From assembly GCA_046329555.1 (NCBI GenBank), contig JAXLUK010000003.1, positions 62,001 through 126,000 on the forward strand: a DNA stretch of 64,000 nucleotides. The letters run 5' to 3'. Of the stretch, positions 8,038-16,848 are shown piece by piece (position 1 is the stretch's first letter; each line of letters opens with the position of its first letter). The notes beneath the pieces are model-generated. The model saw only the letters and a program-made list of their open reading frames with translations. It had not been told where the DNA came from and searched no databases. The translations under genes were made by a program, and so were the position numbers. The DNA is from UBA1941 sp046329555. GTDB taxonomy: Bacteria; Bacteroidota; Bacteroidia; Chitinophagales; LD1.

Positions 8038-9260
8038 GCATAATACGCCTTTAAAACCGCTTCAGTACCACCAGTGTGCGTTTGCACAAACGCAGCATTG
8101 CCAGCACCAGAATCTAACCATTTTATATCCCGCAGGGCCACTAAAACATCTTCTTCGGAAGAAATAACTCGTGCTCCGCCTCTAGCCACTAACTCAATAG
8201 CTTCAGCACTTTTTTTATAGTTCGGACCAAACATTATTGGAACACCATATACGGCCGGTTCCAATACACTATGAACGGAAACATCGAAACCCCCACCCAC
8301 ATAAACCGCATCAGCATACCGGTATAAAGTGGCCAAAGCCCCAATCATATTCACCAAAACTACGTCGTAATCACCCACATTCCCTTCATGCAGACGCGAC
8401 ATAAGCACCTTCTTTACCTTTAACTGCCCAATTAATGCATCCATCCACACTTTCTCAACCTGATGCGGGGCAATTACCACTTTCCATCCTTGAAGCAAAT
8501 GGTTGTTGATGAGGTTGGCTAATAGGGCACTGTCTTTTTCCCAGGTGCTTCCTGCAATCAACAGCTTTTGATTACCCTTAAACAACCTGATATTTTCAAA
8601 AACTTTATCCTGGGCTGCTATAGCAACTACCCGATCAAATCGCGTATCGTAGGCAACTTCTGAAACGATGCCAATACTGGCCAGCAATTCTTTAGATGAT
8701 TCATTCTGCACCAGAATGCGGCTGAAAAACGTCAGCATCTTCCGATGCAAACGCCCTTTCCATCCTTTAAAAAATAACTGGTCCTGCCGGAAGTTCGCAG
8801 CAAATAAAATACAGGGTACTCCAGCGTGGTAAATTGCCTCCAATATGTGATACCAAAACTCATACTTCACCCAAAAAACGGCTGTTGGCTTCAGTTTTCT
8901 TACAAACGCATGAGTAGATCCCGGAAAATCAAACGGCAAGTAGCAGACCAGATGCGCCAATTCAGTTTCTTGACGAACTTCATAGCCTGAAGGAGAGAAA
9001 AAAGTAACGATAATTTTGGCTTCTGGCTCACGTTGGCGTAACGCTTCAATTACTGGCCGGGCTTGCTCAAATTCGCCTAACGACGCTGAATGAAACCAGT
9101 ATCTTTTCCCCTCCGGGTAATCCCGTAAAAAGCGGCTTAGTTGTTTAGAAATCAGTTTCCGGCCATTTTGCCAGGCGCGTGCCTTGGCCGAAAATAAGGC
9201 AGCTACGCCTATACCACTTCGGTATGCCAGTAAAAAACAGAAGTAGGTGAATCGCAGCAT
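8034..9260 (-). CDS. waaA: 3-deoxy-D-manno-octulosonic acid (Kdo) transferase
   Basis: A 408-residue inner-membrane GT-B glycosyltransferase that adds Kdo to lipid A precursor. It has an N-terminal hydrophobic anchor (FTYFCFLLAYRSGIGVAALF), then HSASLGEFEQARP with the catalytic Glu63. The C-terminal donor domain contains VLVNMIGALATLYRYADAVYVGGGF and the HSVLEPAVYGVPIMFGPN loop. It follows an outer-membrane protein gene with a stop/start overlap (TGATG), so the two are cotranscribed. It fits with the neighbouring nucleotide-sugar genes in envelope polysaccharide synthesis. Confidence 0.94.
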   Translation of the reverse strand: MLRFTYFCFLLAYRSGIGVAALFSAKARAWQNGRKLISKQLSRFLRDYPEGKRYWFHSASLGEFEQARPVIEALRQREPEAKIIVTFFSPSGYEVRQETELAHLVCYLPFDFPGSTHAFVRKLKPTAVFWVKYEFWYHILEAIYHAGVPCILFAANFRQDQLFFKGWKGRLHRKMLTFFSRILVQNESSKELLASIGIVSEVAYDTRFDRVVAIAAQDKVFENIRLFKGNQKLLIAGSTWEKDSALLANLINNHLLQGWKVVIAPHQVEKVWMDALIGQLKVKKVLMSRLHEGNVGDYDVVLVNMIGALATLYRYADAVYVGGGFDVSVHSVLEPAVYGVPIMFGPNYKKSAEAIELVARGGARVISSEEDVLVALRDIKWLDSGAGNAAFVQTHTGGTEAVLKAYYA

Positions 9261-10033
9261 CAGCGATATATCACTTCACTATCCTTATTCAAAAATACGG
9301 GTACCAACAAACCAAATTTAATACCCACCATCATATCAATCCGCTTATCAGAAATTTGTCGCATTTCAGCAAAGTCCCAGGGGCGACGGTTTTGGGTGAA
9401 GGCAAGATCAAACTGCGGACCAAAATAAAAGTTGAAATATTTATGGCGTTCCATCCTCATGATTCCGGCAAAAACAGAAATAGCCGCTCCATTGGTCATT
9501 CGGTCGTATCCGGTTCTGTAATTTTTATCAAACTGCGGCAGCGATTGCGGATTGATATTATAGAGTATTTTATGTTGGAGAAAACCAACCCCTAGCTTAA
9601 CCACTATACCAGTTCCGGGTGCTTTTTCTTTTTTGAAAGGAAACAGCTTCGAAGCGAAGCCATACAACGCAAAACCATTTATTGAGGGGTTAATATCCGT
9701 TAAATCGCCGTTTTGTGTGATATGCGGACCATCATGTGTTGCTATCGCAGTGTCTGGTCGTTCTTTAGATTTTGAAGCATAAAGAAAACTGCCCTCTGCT
9801 CCAATCATCCAATTGTGCCGCATCCGGTACAAAAACTGTGCGCCAATACTACTCACAAATGTAGCACGCTTCTGCAACACCCCTACCGGAAATTCAGCGC
9901 CGTAAAAGGCTGAAAAAGCAACCGCATTATTGGCGGTTTTTTGTCGTTGATCAATGTTGTTAAACCCACCCTCCTTTTCCTGAGCAACAAGTAAAGTGGG
10001 AACAAGTGATAAGATGAGCCAGATTTTTTTCAT
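9260..10033 (-). CDS. Outer-membrane beta-barrel protein, function unknown
   Basis: A 257-residue protein with signal peptide MKKIWLILSLVPTLLVAQ. The mature part alternates aromatic strands (RMRHNWMIGAEGSFLYAS, FNFYFGPQFDLAF) typical of an eight- to twelve-stranded barrel. It lies upstream of waaA in the same operon, its last base overlapping the waaA ATG. No specific family is recognised. The divergent promoter region to the aminotransferase gene is about 65 bp. Confidence 0.75.
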   Translation of the reverse strand: MKKIWLILSLVPTLLVAQEKEGGFNNIDQRQKTANNAVAFSAFYGAEFPVGVLQKRATFVSSIGAQFLYRMRHNWMIGAEGSFLYASKSKERPDTAIATHDGPHITQNGDLTDINPSINGFALYGFASKLFPFKKEKAPGTGIVVKLGVGFLQHKILYNINPQSLPQFDKNYRTGYDRMTNGAAISVFAGIMRMERHKYFNFYFGPQFDLAFTQNRRPWDFAEMRQISDKRIDMMVGIKFGLLVPVFLNKDSEVIYR

Positions 10034-10098
10034 TTCGGGAGCTAAGATAGGTGAAACTAAAAATTTTATTTTCGCGAACTCTTCAAAAGCCGCAGATC

Positions 10099-11229
10099 AT
10101 GAGAAAAATTGAAATGAGTGATTTGGTAACGCAATATCACAGAATAAAACCAGAGGTGGATGCGGCCATGCAAGAAGTGCTGGAGACGGGTCGATTTATT
10201 GGCGGGCCTGCCCTGGATTCCTTCGTGAAGCATTTGACTGCTTACCTGGAAGTTGGCTATGTAGTTCCTTGCGCCAATGGTACTGACGCCCTGCAGATTG
10301 CCATGATGGCATTGAATCTTCAACCAGGAGATGAAGTAATTACTGCAGATTTCACCTATGCCGCCACTGCAGAAGTAATTGCCCTGCTGAAACTTACACC
10401 GGTACTGGTAGAAGTAAACCCTAAGACGTTCAACATTGATCCGGCTGCTATTGAAAAAGCCATAACACCAAAAACAAAGGCCATCGTTCCGGTTCACTTG
10501 TTTGGGCAATGCGCTGACATGGAACCCATTTTAACACTGGCGGCTAAACATCAGCTCTTTGTGATTGAAGATACTGCGCAAGCCATAGGAGCCTGGTACA
10601 CCTTCTCTGATGGAATCAGAAAACGTGCAGGTACTATGGGCACCGTAGGAACTACGTCATTCTTTCCTTCAAAAAATCTAGGCTGTTTTGGCGATGGCGG
10701 CGCATTATTTACAAATGATGAACAGCTAGCCAAACGCCTGAAAATGATTGCCAATCACGGCCAATCCGTACAATATCAATTCGATGATATTGGATGCAAC
10801 TCAAGGCTGGATAATCTGCAGGCGGCCATTCTAGGGGTTAAATTGAAGTACCTTGATGATTACTGTGCTGCCAGGCAGGCCGTGGCTAAGACCTATGATG
10901 ATGCATTCCGGCATTTGCATAATGCAACGATTCCTCAGCGCGCCGCGAATTCTACCCATGTTTTTCACCAATACACGCTCAAATTGAAACCCGGCAGCGA
11001 CCGCGCCGCCATACGTGCTGCATTGGCTCAAGCCGGCGTTCCGTCGATGGTGTATTATCCTTCGCCTATGCATCGCCAAAAAGCCTATTCCAACCCACGT
11101 TATCGCGATGCAGATTTCCCTATTTCCATTGAACTCAGCGAAACTGTATTATCATTGCCTATTCATACAGAAATGGGCGAAGACCAGTTGTCACACATTA
11201 TCGAAAGTGTTAAAAAAGTAATTTCTTAA
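10099..11229 (+). CDS. DegT/DnrJ/EryC1/StrS-family sugar aminotransferase
   Basis: A 376-residue PLP-dependent aminotransferase of fold type I. Visible are the substrate loop TGRFIGGPALDSF, the aspartate D158 in VIEDTAQA, and the PLP lysine K192 in TTSFFPSKNLGCFGDGGAL. The C-terminal HVFHQYTLKL and GVPSMVYYPSPMHRQKAY segments resemble WbpE-like enzymes that aminate UDP-3-keto sugars. Exact substrate is not provable from sequence. The start MRKIEMSDL at 10099 is preferred over a longer frame from 10051. It heads a nucleotide-sugar operon with ugd and a UDP-xylose synthase. Confidence 0.9.
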   Translation: MRKIEMSDLVTQYHRIKPEVDAAMQEVLETGRFIGGPALDSFVKHLTAYLEVGYVVPCANGTDALQIAMMALNLQPGDEVITADFTYAATAEVIALLKLTPVLVEVNPKTFNIDPAAIEKAITPKTKAIVPVHLFGQCADMEPILTLAAKHQLFVIEDTAQAIGAWYTFSDGIRKRAGTMGTVGTTSFFPSKNLGCFGDGGALFTNDEQLAKRLKMIANHGQSVQYQFDDIGCNSRLDNLQAAILGVKLKYLDDYCAARQAVAKTYDDAFRHLHNATIPQRAANSTHVFHQYTLKLKPGSDRAAIRAALAQAGVPSMVYYPSPMHRQKAYSNPRYRDADFPISIELSETVLSLPIHTEMGEDQLSHIIESVKKVIS

Positions 11230-11262
11230 TTCACCCTGATCAAATAAAACTTTTCAAAACAG

Positions 11263-12570
11263 ATGAAATTAGCAGTAGTAGGAACCGGATACGTAGGGTT
11301 GGTAACCGGAACGTGTTTTGCAGAAACAGGAAATGAAGTGGTTTGCATCGATATCAATCAGCAAAAAATAGATATGCTGAACGCTGGAAAGATGCCCATT
11401 TACGAACCGGATCTGGATACCTTGTTTGAAAGAAATAAAAAGGAAGGCCGTCTGAAATTTACCACTAGTCTGGTTGAAGGTATTCAAGGCGCTAAAGCTA
11501 TTTTTCTAGCCTTACCAACACCTCCGGGAGAAGACGGCAGCGCTGATTTAAAGTATATCCTTCAGGTTGCTGATCAACTGGGTAAGGTAATGACACATTA
11601 CGCAGTGATTGTAGATAAAAGTACCGTACCCGTTGGCACGGCCGACAAAGTGAAAGCCGCTGTTCAGGCAAATGCCAAAGTAGAATTCGATGTTATTTCC
11701 AATCCCGAATTTTTGAAGGAAGGGGTTGCCGTAGAAGATTTCATGAAACCTGAGCGCGTGGTAATTGGCACATCTTCTGACCGCGCCCGCAAAATAATGG
11801 AAGAATTATACGAACCATTCGTTCGTCAGGGCAATCCTATTGTTTTCATGGACGAACGCAGTGCCGAGGTAACCAAGTACGCCGCCAATTCATTTCTGGC
11901 TACCAAGATTTCTTTCATGAATGAGATTGCCAACCTGTGTGAGCGCGTTGGCGCAGATGTGGATATGGTGCGTCAGGGAATTGGTACCGATTCGCGCATC
12001 GGCAAGCGTTTTTTGTTTCCTGGCTTAGGTTATGGTGGCAGTTGTTTCCCGAAGGATGTTCAGGCATTGCATTACACCGCTAATGAGTTTGATTACGATT
12101 TCAGAATTTTGGATGCGGTGATGAAGGTCAATTACGACCAGCGCAAACAGTTCCTTCAAAAAATTTTAAAGTATTACAACGGTAATTTAAAAGGAAAGAA
12201 AATTGCGCTTTGGGGACTCGCATTCAAGCCTAATACAGATGACATTCGCGAAGCTCCGGCGCTGTATCTCATTGATGAGTTTCTGGCTGCAGGCGCTTCA
12301 GTTGTGACCTATGATCCGGAAGCCATGAATAATGTGAAGGAAATCTATAAAGATAAAATCGCTTTTGCCACCGATCATTACGAAGCCTTACAAGGGGCCG
12401 ATTTTCTGGTTATTGCTACCGAATGGAATACCTTCCGCTCACCAGATTTCGATAAGGTAGCTACCGCATTGAAATCGAAGGTGATTTTCGACGGCCGAAA
12501 TCTGTATCACACTACGCATATGAAAGAATTGGGCTTCCACTATGAAAGTGTAGGCCGTCAAACAGTTTAA
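11263..12570 (+). CDS. ugd: UDP-glucose 6-dehydrogenase
   Basis: A 435-residue enzyme oxidising UDP-glucose to UDP-glucuronate with two NAD. It shows the GTGYVG NAD motif (residues 7-12), E150 in SNPEFLKEG, K205 in EVTKYAANSFLA and the catalytic thiol C261 in GYGGSCFPKD. The C-terminal domain has GLAFKPNTDDIREAP. It lies 33 bp after the aminotransferase and 2 bp before the decarboxylase that uses its product. Confidence 0.97.
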   Translation: MKLAVVGTGYVGLVTGTCFAETGNEVVCIDINQQKIDMLNAGKMPIYEPDLDTLFERNKKEGRLKFTTSLVEGIQGAKAIFLALPTPPGEDGSADLKYILQVADQLGKVMTHYAVIVDKSTVPVGTADKVKAAVQANAKVEFDVISNPEFLKEGVAVEDFMKPERVVIGTSSDRARKIMEELYEPFVRQGNPIVFMDERSAEVTKYAANSFLATKISFMNEIANLCERVGADVDMVRQGIGTDSRIGKRFLFPGLGYGGSCFPKDVQALHYTANEFDYDFRILDAVMKVNYDQRKQFLQKILKYYNGNLKGKKIALWGLAFKPNTDDIREAPALYLIDEFLAAGASVVTYDPEAMNNVKEIYKDKIAFATDHYEALQGADFLVIATEWNTFRSPDFDKVATALKSKVIFDGRNLYHTTHMKELGFHYESVGRQTV

Positions 12571-12572
12571 TT

Positions 12573-13553
12573 ATGAGCAACAGAAAACGTGTTCTGATTA
12601 CCGGCGCCGCCGGATTTTTGGGATCCCATTTATGTGACCGGTTTATTAAGGAAGATTTCCATGTGGTTGCCATGGATAATCTGATTACCGGTGATTTGCG
12701 CAATATCGAACATCTGTTCAAACTGGAAAATTTCGAATTCTATCATCACGATGTTTCGAAATTTGTTCATGTACCGGGCGAGTTACACTACATTCTGCAT
12801 TTCGCTTCTCCGGCCTCCCCTATCGACTATCTTAAAATCCCCATTCAAACCCTGAAAGTGGGTTCTCTAGGTACGCATAATTTGTTGGGATTGGCACGCG
12901 CCAAGAAAGCGCGGATCATCGTGGCATCAACGTCAGAAGTGTATGGCGACCCAACGGTCCACCCGCAAACAGAAGAATATTGGGGCAATGTTAATCCTGT
13001 TGGTCCCAGAGGAGTTTATGACGAAGCCAAGCGTTTTCAGGAAGCTATCACCATGGCCTACCATACCTTTCACGGCTTAGAAACGCGCATTGTTCGTATC
13101 TTCAATACTTATGGCCCCAGAATGCGACTGAACGATGGCCGTGTTTTGCCGGCATTCATCGGCCAGGCCTTGCGTGGAGAAGATTTAACCATGTTTGGTG
13201 ACGGTTCTCAGACTCGCTCGTTTTGCTTCGTATCAGATCTGGTAGAAGGCATCTACCGCTTGTTAATGAGTGACTATCCTTACCCGGTAAACATTGGAAA
13301 TCCGGCAGAAATTACGATTCGTGAATTCGGAGAAGAAATTTTAAAACTAACAGGAGCAAAACAACAACTCATTTCTAAGCCATTGCCTACCGACGACCCA
13401 AAGCAACGTAGACCCGATATTTCGAAAGCAAAAGAAATTCTGGGTTGGGAACCGAAGGTGTCTCGCGCGGAAGGTCTGAAAATCACCTATGAGTACTTCA
13501 AGTCTTTACCGAAAGAGGAAATCTTCAAAGACCACAAAGACTTTCAGAAGTAA
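12573..13553 (+). CDS. UDP-glucuronate decarboxylase (UDP-xylose synthase)
   Basis: A 326-residue extended short-chain dehydrogenase. The NAD motif is GAAGFLG (11-17), followed by STSEVYGDP (E122) and the catalytic Y149-x3-K153 in VYDEAKRF. The C-terminal RRPDISKAKEILGWEP closes the fold. It is closest to UXS, which converts UDP-glucuronate to UDP-xylose. Together with ugd this gives a two-step UDP-glucose to UDP-xylose route for LPS or other envelope glycans. A variant releasing the 4-keto intermediate cannot be excluded. Confidence 0.93.
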   Translation: MSNRKRVLITGAAGFLGSHLCDRFIKEDFHVVAMDNLITGDLRNIEHLFKLENFEFYHHDVSKFVHVPGELHYILHFASPASPIDYLKIPIQTLKVGSLGTHNLLGLARAKKARIIVASTSEVYGDPTVHPQTEEYWGNVNPVGPRGVYDEAKRFQEAITMAYHTFHGLETRIVRIFNTYGPRMRLNDGRVLPAFIGQALRGEDLTMFGDGSQTRSFCFVSDLVEGIYRLLMSDYPYPVNIGNPAEITIREFGEEILKLTGAKQQLISKPLPTDDPKQRRPDISKAKEILGWEPKVSRAEGLKITYEYFKSLPKEEIFKDHKDFQK

Positions 13554-13554
13554 C

Positions 13555-14037
13555 TTAACCCGCAGAAGGGCCATAAGTAGCCGGTACGGCAATATCGTTT
13601 AACCGCAAGTACATCCCTAGTTGAGCCCTGTGGTGCACGAGATGATTCATGACCCAGGTTCTCATCACTTCCAGTTTAGGCGTTGTAAAGAAGATGATTT
13701 CTCCCTGGCGCATGGTCCAGTTCTGATCATAAATCTCATCGGCAGTGTTGCTGAGAACAGCAAGGGCGTGAGCCGCGTTGTCATCAAAAACCTGAAGCAG
13801 TTGCTGGTGGTTGTAGGTTTTAGGCACATAATCCGATTGATTGAAATCTAATTCCGGATGCTCCAGAATGAAGCTGGTCCAGCCGGGAATTTCGGCGATA
13901 TGTGCCGCCAGGCGATCCATGGCCATTGATTTGGCATGCGGCTTCCAGGCCAATCCTTCGGGTACTGCTTCCAAAAAAGGGCGGGTAATGGCTATTTCAC
14001 GCTTTAATTCAGAAATAAATGTTTCAGAAATTTTCAT
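13555..14037 (-). CDS. DinB-family (DUF1572-like) metal-binding protein
   Basis: A 160-residue four-helix-bundle protein. Probable metal-binding histidines are H46 in RLAAHIAEIP and the NHLVHHRAQL motif near 131-140. Proteins of the DinB/YfiT superfamily include thiol-dependent transferases, but most bacterial members are uncharacterised. It is convergent with the decarboxylase gene (1 bp apart) and divergent from the RNA-binding protein gene. Confidence 0.85.
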   Translation of the reverse strand: MKISETFISELKREIAITRPFLEAVPEGLAWKPHAKSMAMDRLAAHIAEIPGWTSFILEHPELDFNQSDYVPKTYNHQQLLQVFDDNAAHALAVLSNTADEIYDQNWTMRQGEIIFFTTPKLEVMRTWVMNHLVHHRAQLGMYLRLNDIAVPATYGPSAG

Positions 14038-14042
14038 GATAT

Positions 14043-14073
14043 GTTTCTTAATTCAAAAATGCTGTTATCTTTG
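14043..14073 (+). promoter_or_regulatory. Promoter of the RRM protein gene
   Basis: TATCTTTG at 14066-14073 matches the -7 consensus TAnnTTTG. A weak -33 box GTTT lies 19 nt upstream (14043-14046). The leader to the ATG at 14103 is about 22 nt and AT-rich. Confidence 0.5.
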
Positions 14074-14102
14074 ATTCCCAAAATAGTTATTAAACAAAAA
14101 AC

Positions 14103-14486
14103 ATGAAAATTTTCGCAGGAAGTCTTCCCTGGAGTTTAACGGAAGCAGAATTAAGCAAGCATTTTGAAAAGTATGGGGAAGTTACTTCCGCTGCTATTAT
14201 TAAGGACAAATTCAGCGGCCGCAGCAAGGGCTATGGTTTTATTGAAATGTCAGATGACGAAGCAGCAAAGAAGGCTATCGCCGAACTGAATGGTACTGAT
14301 GTAAATGGTCGCAACATCGTTGTAAACGAAGCGCAAGAGCGCACTGACCGTCCTAAGCGCGACTTCAATCGCGGTGGTGGATTTGGTGGTGGCAACCGCG
14401 GTGGCGGTGGCAATCGCGGCGGTGGTTACGGCGGTGGAAACCGTGGCGGTGGCTTTAACAAAGGCGACGGCGGCGATCGTTGGTAA
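14103..14486 (+). CDS. RRM RNA-binding protein with glycine-rich RGG tail
   Basis: A 127-residue protein. Residues 1-78 form one RNA-recognition motif with RNP2 (KIFAGSLPW at 2-10) and RNP1 (KGYGFIEM at 42-49). Residues 90-127 are a low-complexity tail of repeated RGG/GGGN units. Such small RRM proteins are common in Bacteroidota and Cyanobacteria and resemble cold-induced RNA chaperones; the targets here are unknown. The gene is a single unit with its own promoter and a strong terminator. Confidence 0.95.
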   Translation: MKIFAGSLPWSLTEAELSKHFEKYGEVTSAAIIKDKFSGRSKGYGFIEMSDDEAAKKAIAELNGTDVNGRNIVVNEAQERTDRPKRDFNRGGGFGGGNRGGGGNRGGGYGGGNRGGGFNKGDGGDRW

Positions 14487-14511
14487 GATCAACTTAATTG
14501 AAACAAATCAG

Positions 14512-14542
14512 AACGGTAAGAGTCAAACTCTTACCGTTTTTT
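14512..14542. terminator. Bidirectional rho-independent terminator
   Basis: A perfect 12-bp stem (AACGGTAAGAGT / ACTCTTACCGTT) with a 3-nt loop and T-run lies between the RRM gene and the convergent S41 peptidase. The last bases touch the peptidase stop codon. Confidence 0.88.
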
Positions 14543-16145
14543 ATTTGCCAAAACTTTTCAAAGCTGCTGTTATCACCGGATCACCTTCGTTCAACACATA
14601 GTAGAAACCGTCTGTCCGCCATTTCTGTTTAGCCATGTATGCTTTTACATATTGATTGATGATCGCATTGGAACGCCCGGCCTTGGCCAGATTGCCCTTT
14701 ACATGTGCCTTTTCTGCCTGCGCCATTAGCAGATGAAGTAGTTCATCTGGAACCACAAAACCACGGTTAAACGCTGCAGGGTCTGAGTATGGCTTTAACT
14801 GGTCGGGATGTGCCGAAAAATAGCCATAAACCACCTCCGGAATCAACAATCGAATCTTGAAAACATAATCATAATCCTCAGAGGTGTCTAAAGGTACAAA
14901 TACATCGGGCCGAATACCACCACCGCCGTAAACTTTACGTCCGTTAGCCGTATGATAAACCGTAGTATCTGCTGCGCTCAACGTATCTTCATGTACAAAT
15001 TCCCCCTTATTATATCTTTCATAAACCTCATTGAAATAATCTTCGTTACCACCTTTATACGACCGCTGAATGCAACGACCAGAAGGCGTGTAATAGCGCG
15101 CAACAGTGAGCCGCAATGCCGACCCATCCTGTAAAGGATATTGTTCCTGAACCAATCCTTTGCCAAATGACGTTCTGCCAACTACTACACCCCGATCTAA
15201 ATCCTGAACGGCTCCGGACACAATCTCCGCAGCGGAAGCGGAGCCTTGATCAATCAACACCGCCAGCGAACCGCGCTCGAATTCGCCGGGTAAGCCTGAT
15301 CGGTATTCCATCTTATTTACCGCATTCCCTTTAGTATATACCAACAACTTCTCACCGGCAATCAACTCATCCAGCATCTCCGTAGCCGCATTGAGATAGC
15401 CTCCCGGATTCTGTCGTAAATCAATAATGAGCTGTTTCAAGCCCTTTTCATTGAGCTCCCTTAATTTTTTGCGGAACTCTCTGGAAGTAGTTTCGCTGAA
15501 CCTATTGATCTTTATATAGCCTATTCCTTCTCCCATCATGTAGGCGGCATCCATACTATACAATGGGATTTTATCTCTGGTAATAGTTACAGATTTCAGT
15601 GCCGAATCACCTGCACGCAGAATTCCAACACGCACCTTGCTTCCTCCTTTTCCGCGCAACTTATGCAATACCTCATCATTCTTAATATGCTTCCCAGCCA
15701 CTATGGTGTCTTCGATAGTGATAATCCTATCACCAGCCTGAACGCCTACCAATTCTGCAGGCCCACCGGCTACCGCCGATACCACGTGAATGGTATCCTG
15801 AACGATGAAGAACTCCACGCCAATACCATCAAAATTTCCTTCCAGAGATTCGTTCACTGATGAAATTTCACGTGCCGGAATGTAGGTAGAATGTGGATCC
15901 AGCGTGGAGAGCAACTTTTCAATAGCCTCATCTGTTAGTTGCGTGGTATTTACGGTATCTACATAGCGCGCCTTGATGAAAGCCAGAATATCTTCCAGCT
16001 TATCATAATGCCCGGTCTGCAACAGCGGCTGCCGCTTGTTGGCACTGACCTGCGCCACAATAAATCCCAACAATAAACCGAACACCAGCAACAGGGCATA
16101 AATCAACGGCATATAAGCCCGGGTGTTATTATTTCTCAACTCCAT
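14541..16145 (-). CDS. C-terminal processing peptidase, S41 family
   Basis: A 534-residue membrane-anchored serine protease. It has an N-terminal transmembrane helix (about residues 12-31), a helical segment, and a PDZ domain (about 100-195, with GIGVEFFIVQDTIHVVSAVAGGPAE). The S41 core has IDQGSASAAEIVSG with nucleophile S304, and SFGKGLVQ with general base K329; the 25-residue spacing matches the CtpA/CtpB group. It cleaves periplasmic proteins near their C-termini. The start at 16145 was chosen before the anchor, avoiding overlap with the divergent SIS gene. Confidence 0.93.
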   Translation of the reverse strand: MELRNNNTRAYMPLIYALLLVFGLLLGFIVAQVSANKRQPLLQTGHYDKLEDILAFIKARYVDTVNTTQLTDEAIEKLLSTLDPHSTYIPAREISSVNESLEGNFDGIGVEFFIVQDTIHVVSAVAGGPAELVGVQAGDRIITIEDTIVAGKHIKNDEVLHKLRGKGGSKVRVGILRAGDSALKSVTITRDKIPLYSMDAAYMMGEGIGYIKINRFSETTSREFRKKLRELNEKGLKQLIIDLRQNPGGYLNAATEMLDELIAGEKLLVYTKGNAVNKMEYRSGLPGEFERGSLAVLIDQGSASAAEIVSGAVQDLDRGVVVGRTSFGKGLVQEQYPLQDGSALRLTVARYYTPSGRCIQRSYKGGNEDYFNEVYERYNKGEFVHEDTLSAADTTVYHTANGRKVYGGGGIRPDVFVPLDTSEDYDYVFKIRLLIPEVVYGYFSAHPDQLKPYSDPAAFNRGFVVPDELLHLLMAQAEKAHVKGNLAKAGRSNAIINQYVKAYMAKQKWRTDGFYYVLNEGDPVITAALKSFGK

Positions 16146-16200
16146 GTGTATTTCAAAGCACAATAATAAAAATGTGGGGCCGGATTCGTAAACTTGCTTC

Positions 16201-16815
16201 ATGAACATCACAACATTTGTGAATGAATACAATCGCCAGTTCAGCGAATTGATTCAGAAATTTGAAGTTACCGACCGTCATGCCACACCGTTGAGCTACG
16301 AAGGAGGTATTGCTACAGCGGTAGAATGGGTGCAAAAAGCGCAAGCGGCCGGAAAAAAAATCATGCTGATTGGTAATGGCGGCAGTGCCGGTATCACCAG
16401 CCACATGGCTATCGACTTTTGGAAAAATGGCCAGGTAAAAGCAACAGCGTTCAATGACGCCTCGCTGCTAACTTGCTTGTCTAATGACTATTCATTTGAA
16501 GAAGTTTTTGCAAAGCCAGTAGAAATGTTCGGAGAAGCCGGCGACATTTTGTTCGCAATTAGTAGCTCCGGAAATTCTGCCAATATTGTTAACGCTGCGA
16601 AGGCAGCCAAAGAAAAAGGAATAACGGTTGTTTCCTTTTCAGGCTTTGAAACAGCGAACTGGCTAAGGGCTGAAGGTGATTTGAACTTCTATGTGCCCGC
16701 GTTCTCCTATGGTTATGTGGAAGTATTACACAATTATATCATCCATTGCATTTTGGATGCCAAGCTGTACTGCCATGATGGAATAGATGTTTTCAACAAG
16801 AATAAAAAGCGGTAA
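16201..16815 (+). CDS. SIS-domain protein, phosphoheptose-isomerase-like
   Basis: A 204-residue single SIS-domain protein with GNGGSA (58-63) and SSSGNS (121-126) sugar-phosphate loops, laid out like GmhA. GmhA converts sedoheptulose 7-phosphate for LPS core heptose. This member has SHMAIDFWKNG in place of the usual GmhA helix after the first loop, so substrate specificity is less certain. It begins a long plus-strand block and is divergent from the S41 peptidase. Confidence 0.82.
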   Translation: MNITTFVNEYNRQFSELIQKFEVTDRHATPLSYEGGIATAVEWVQKAQAAGKKIMLIGNGGSAGITSHMAIDFWKNGQVKATAFNDASLLTCLSNDYSFEEVFAKPVEMFGEAGDILFAISSSGNSANIVNAAKAAKEKGITVVSFSGFETANWLRAEGDLNFYVPAFSYGYVEVLHNYIIHCILDAKLYCHDGIDVFNKNKKR

Positions 16816-16848
16816 TTTTTCAAGATATTTGGTGAGCACAAAACCCTG

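Noticed and set aside
14231..14492. Open frames antisense to the RRM gene, Pro- or Ala/Thr-rich
   Set aside because: They are produced by the glycine-rich repeat codons of the RRM tail on the opposite strand.
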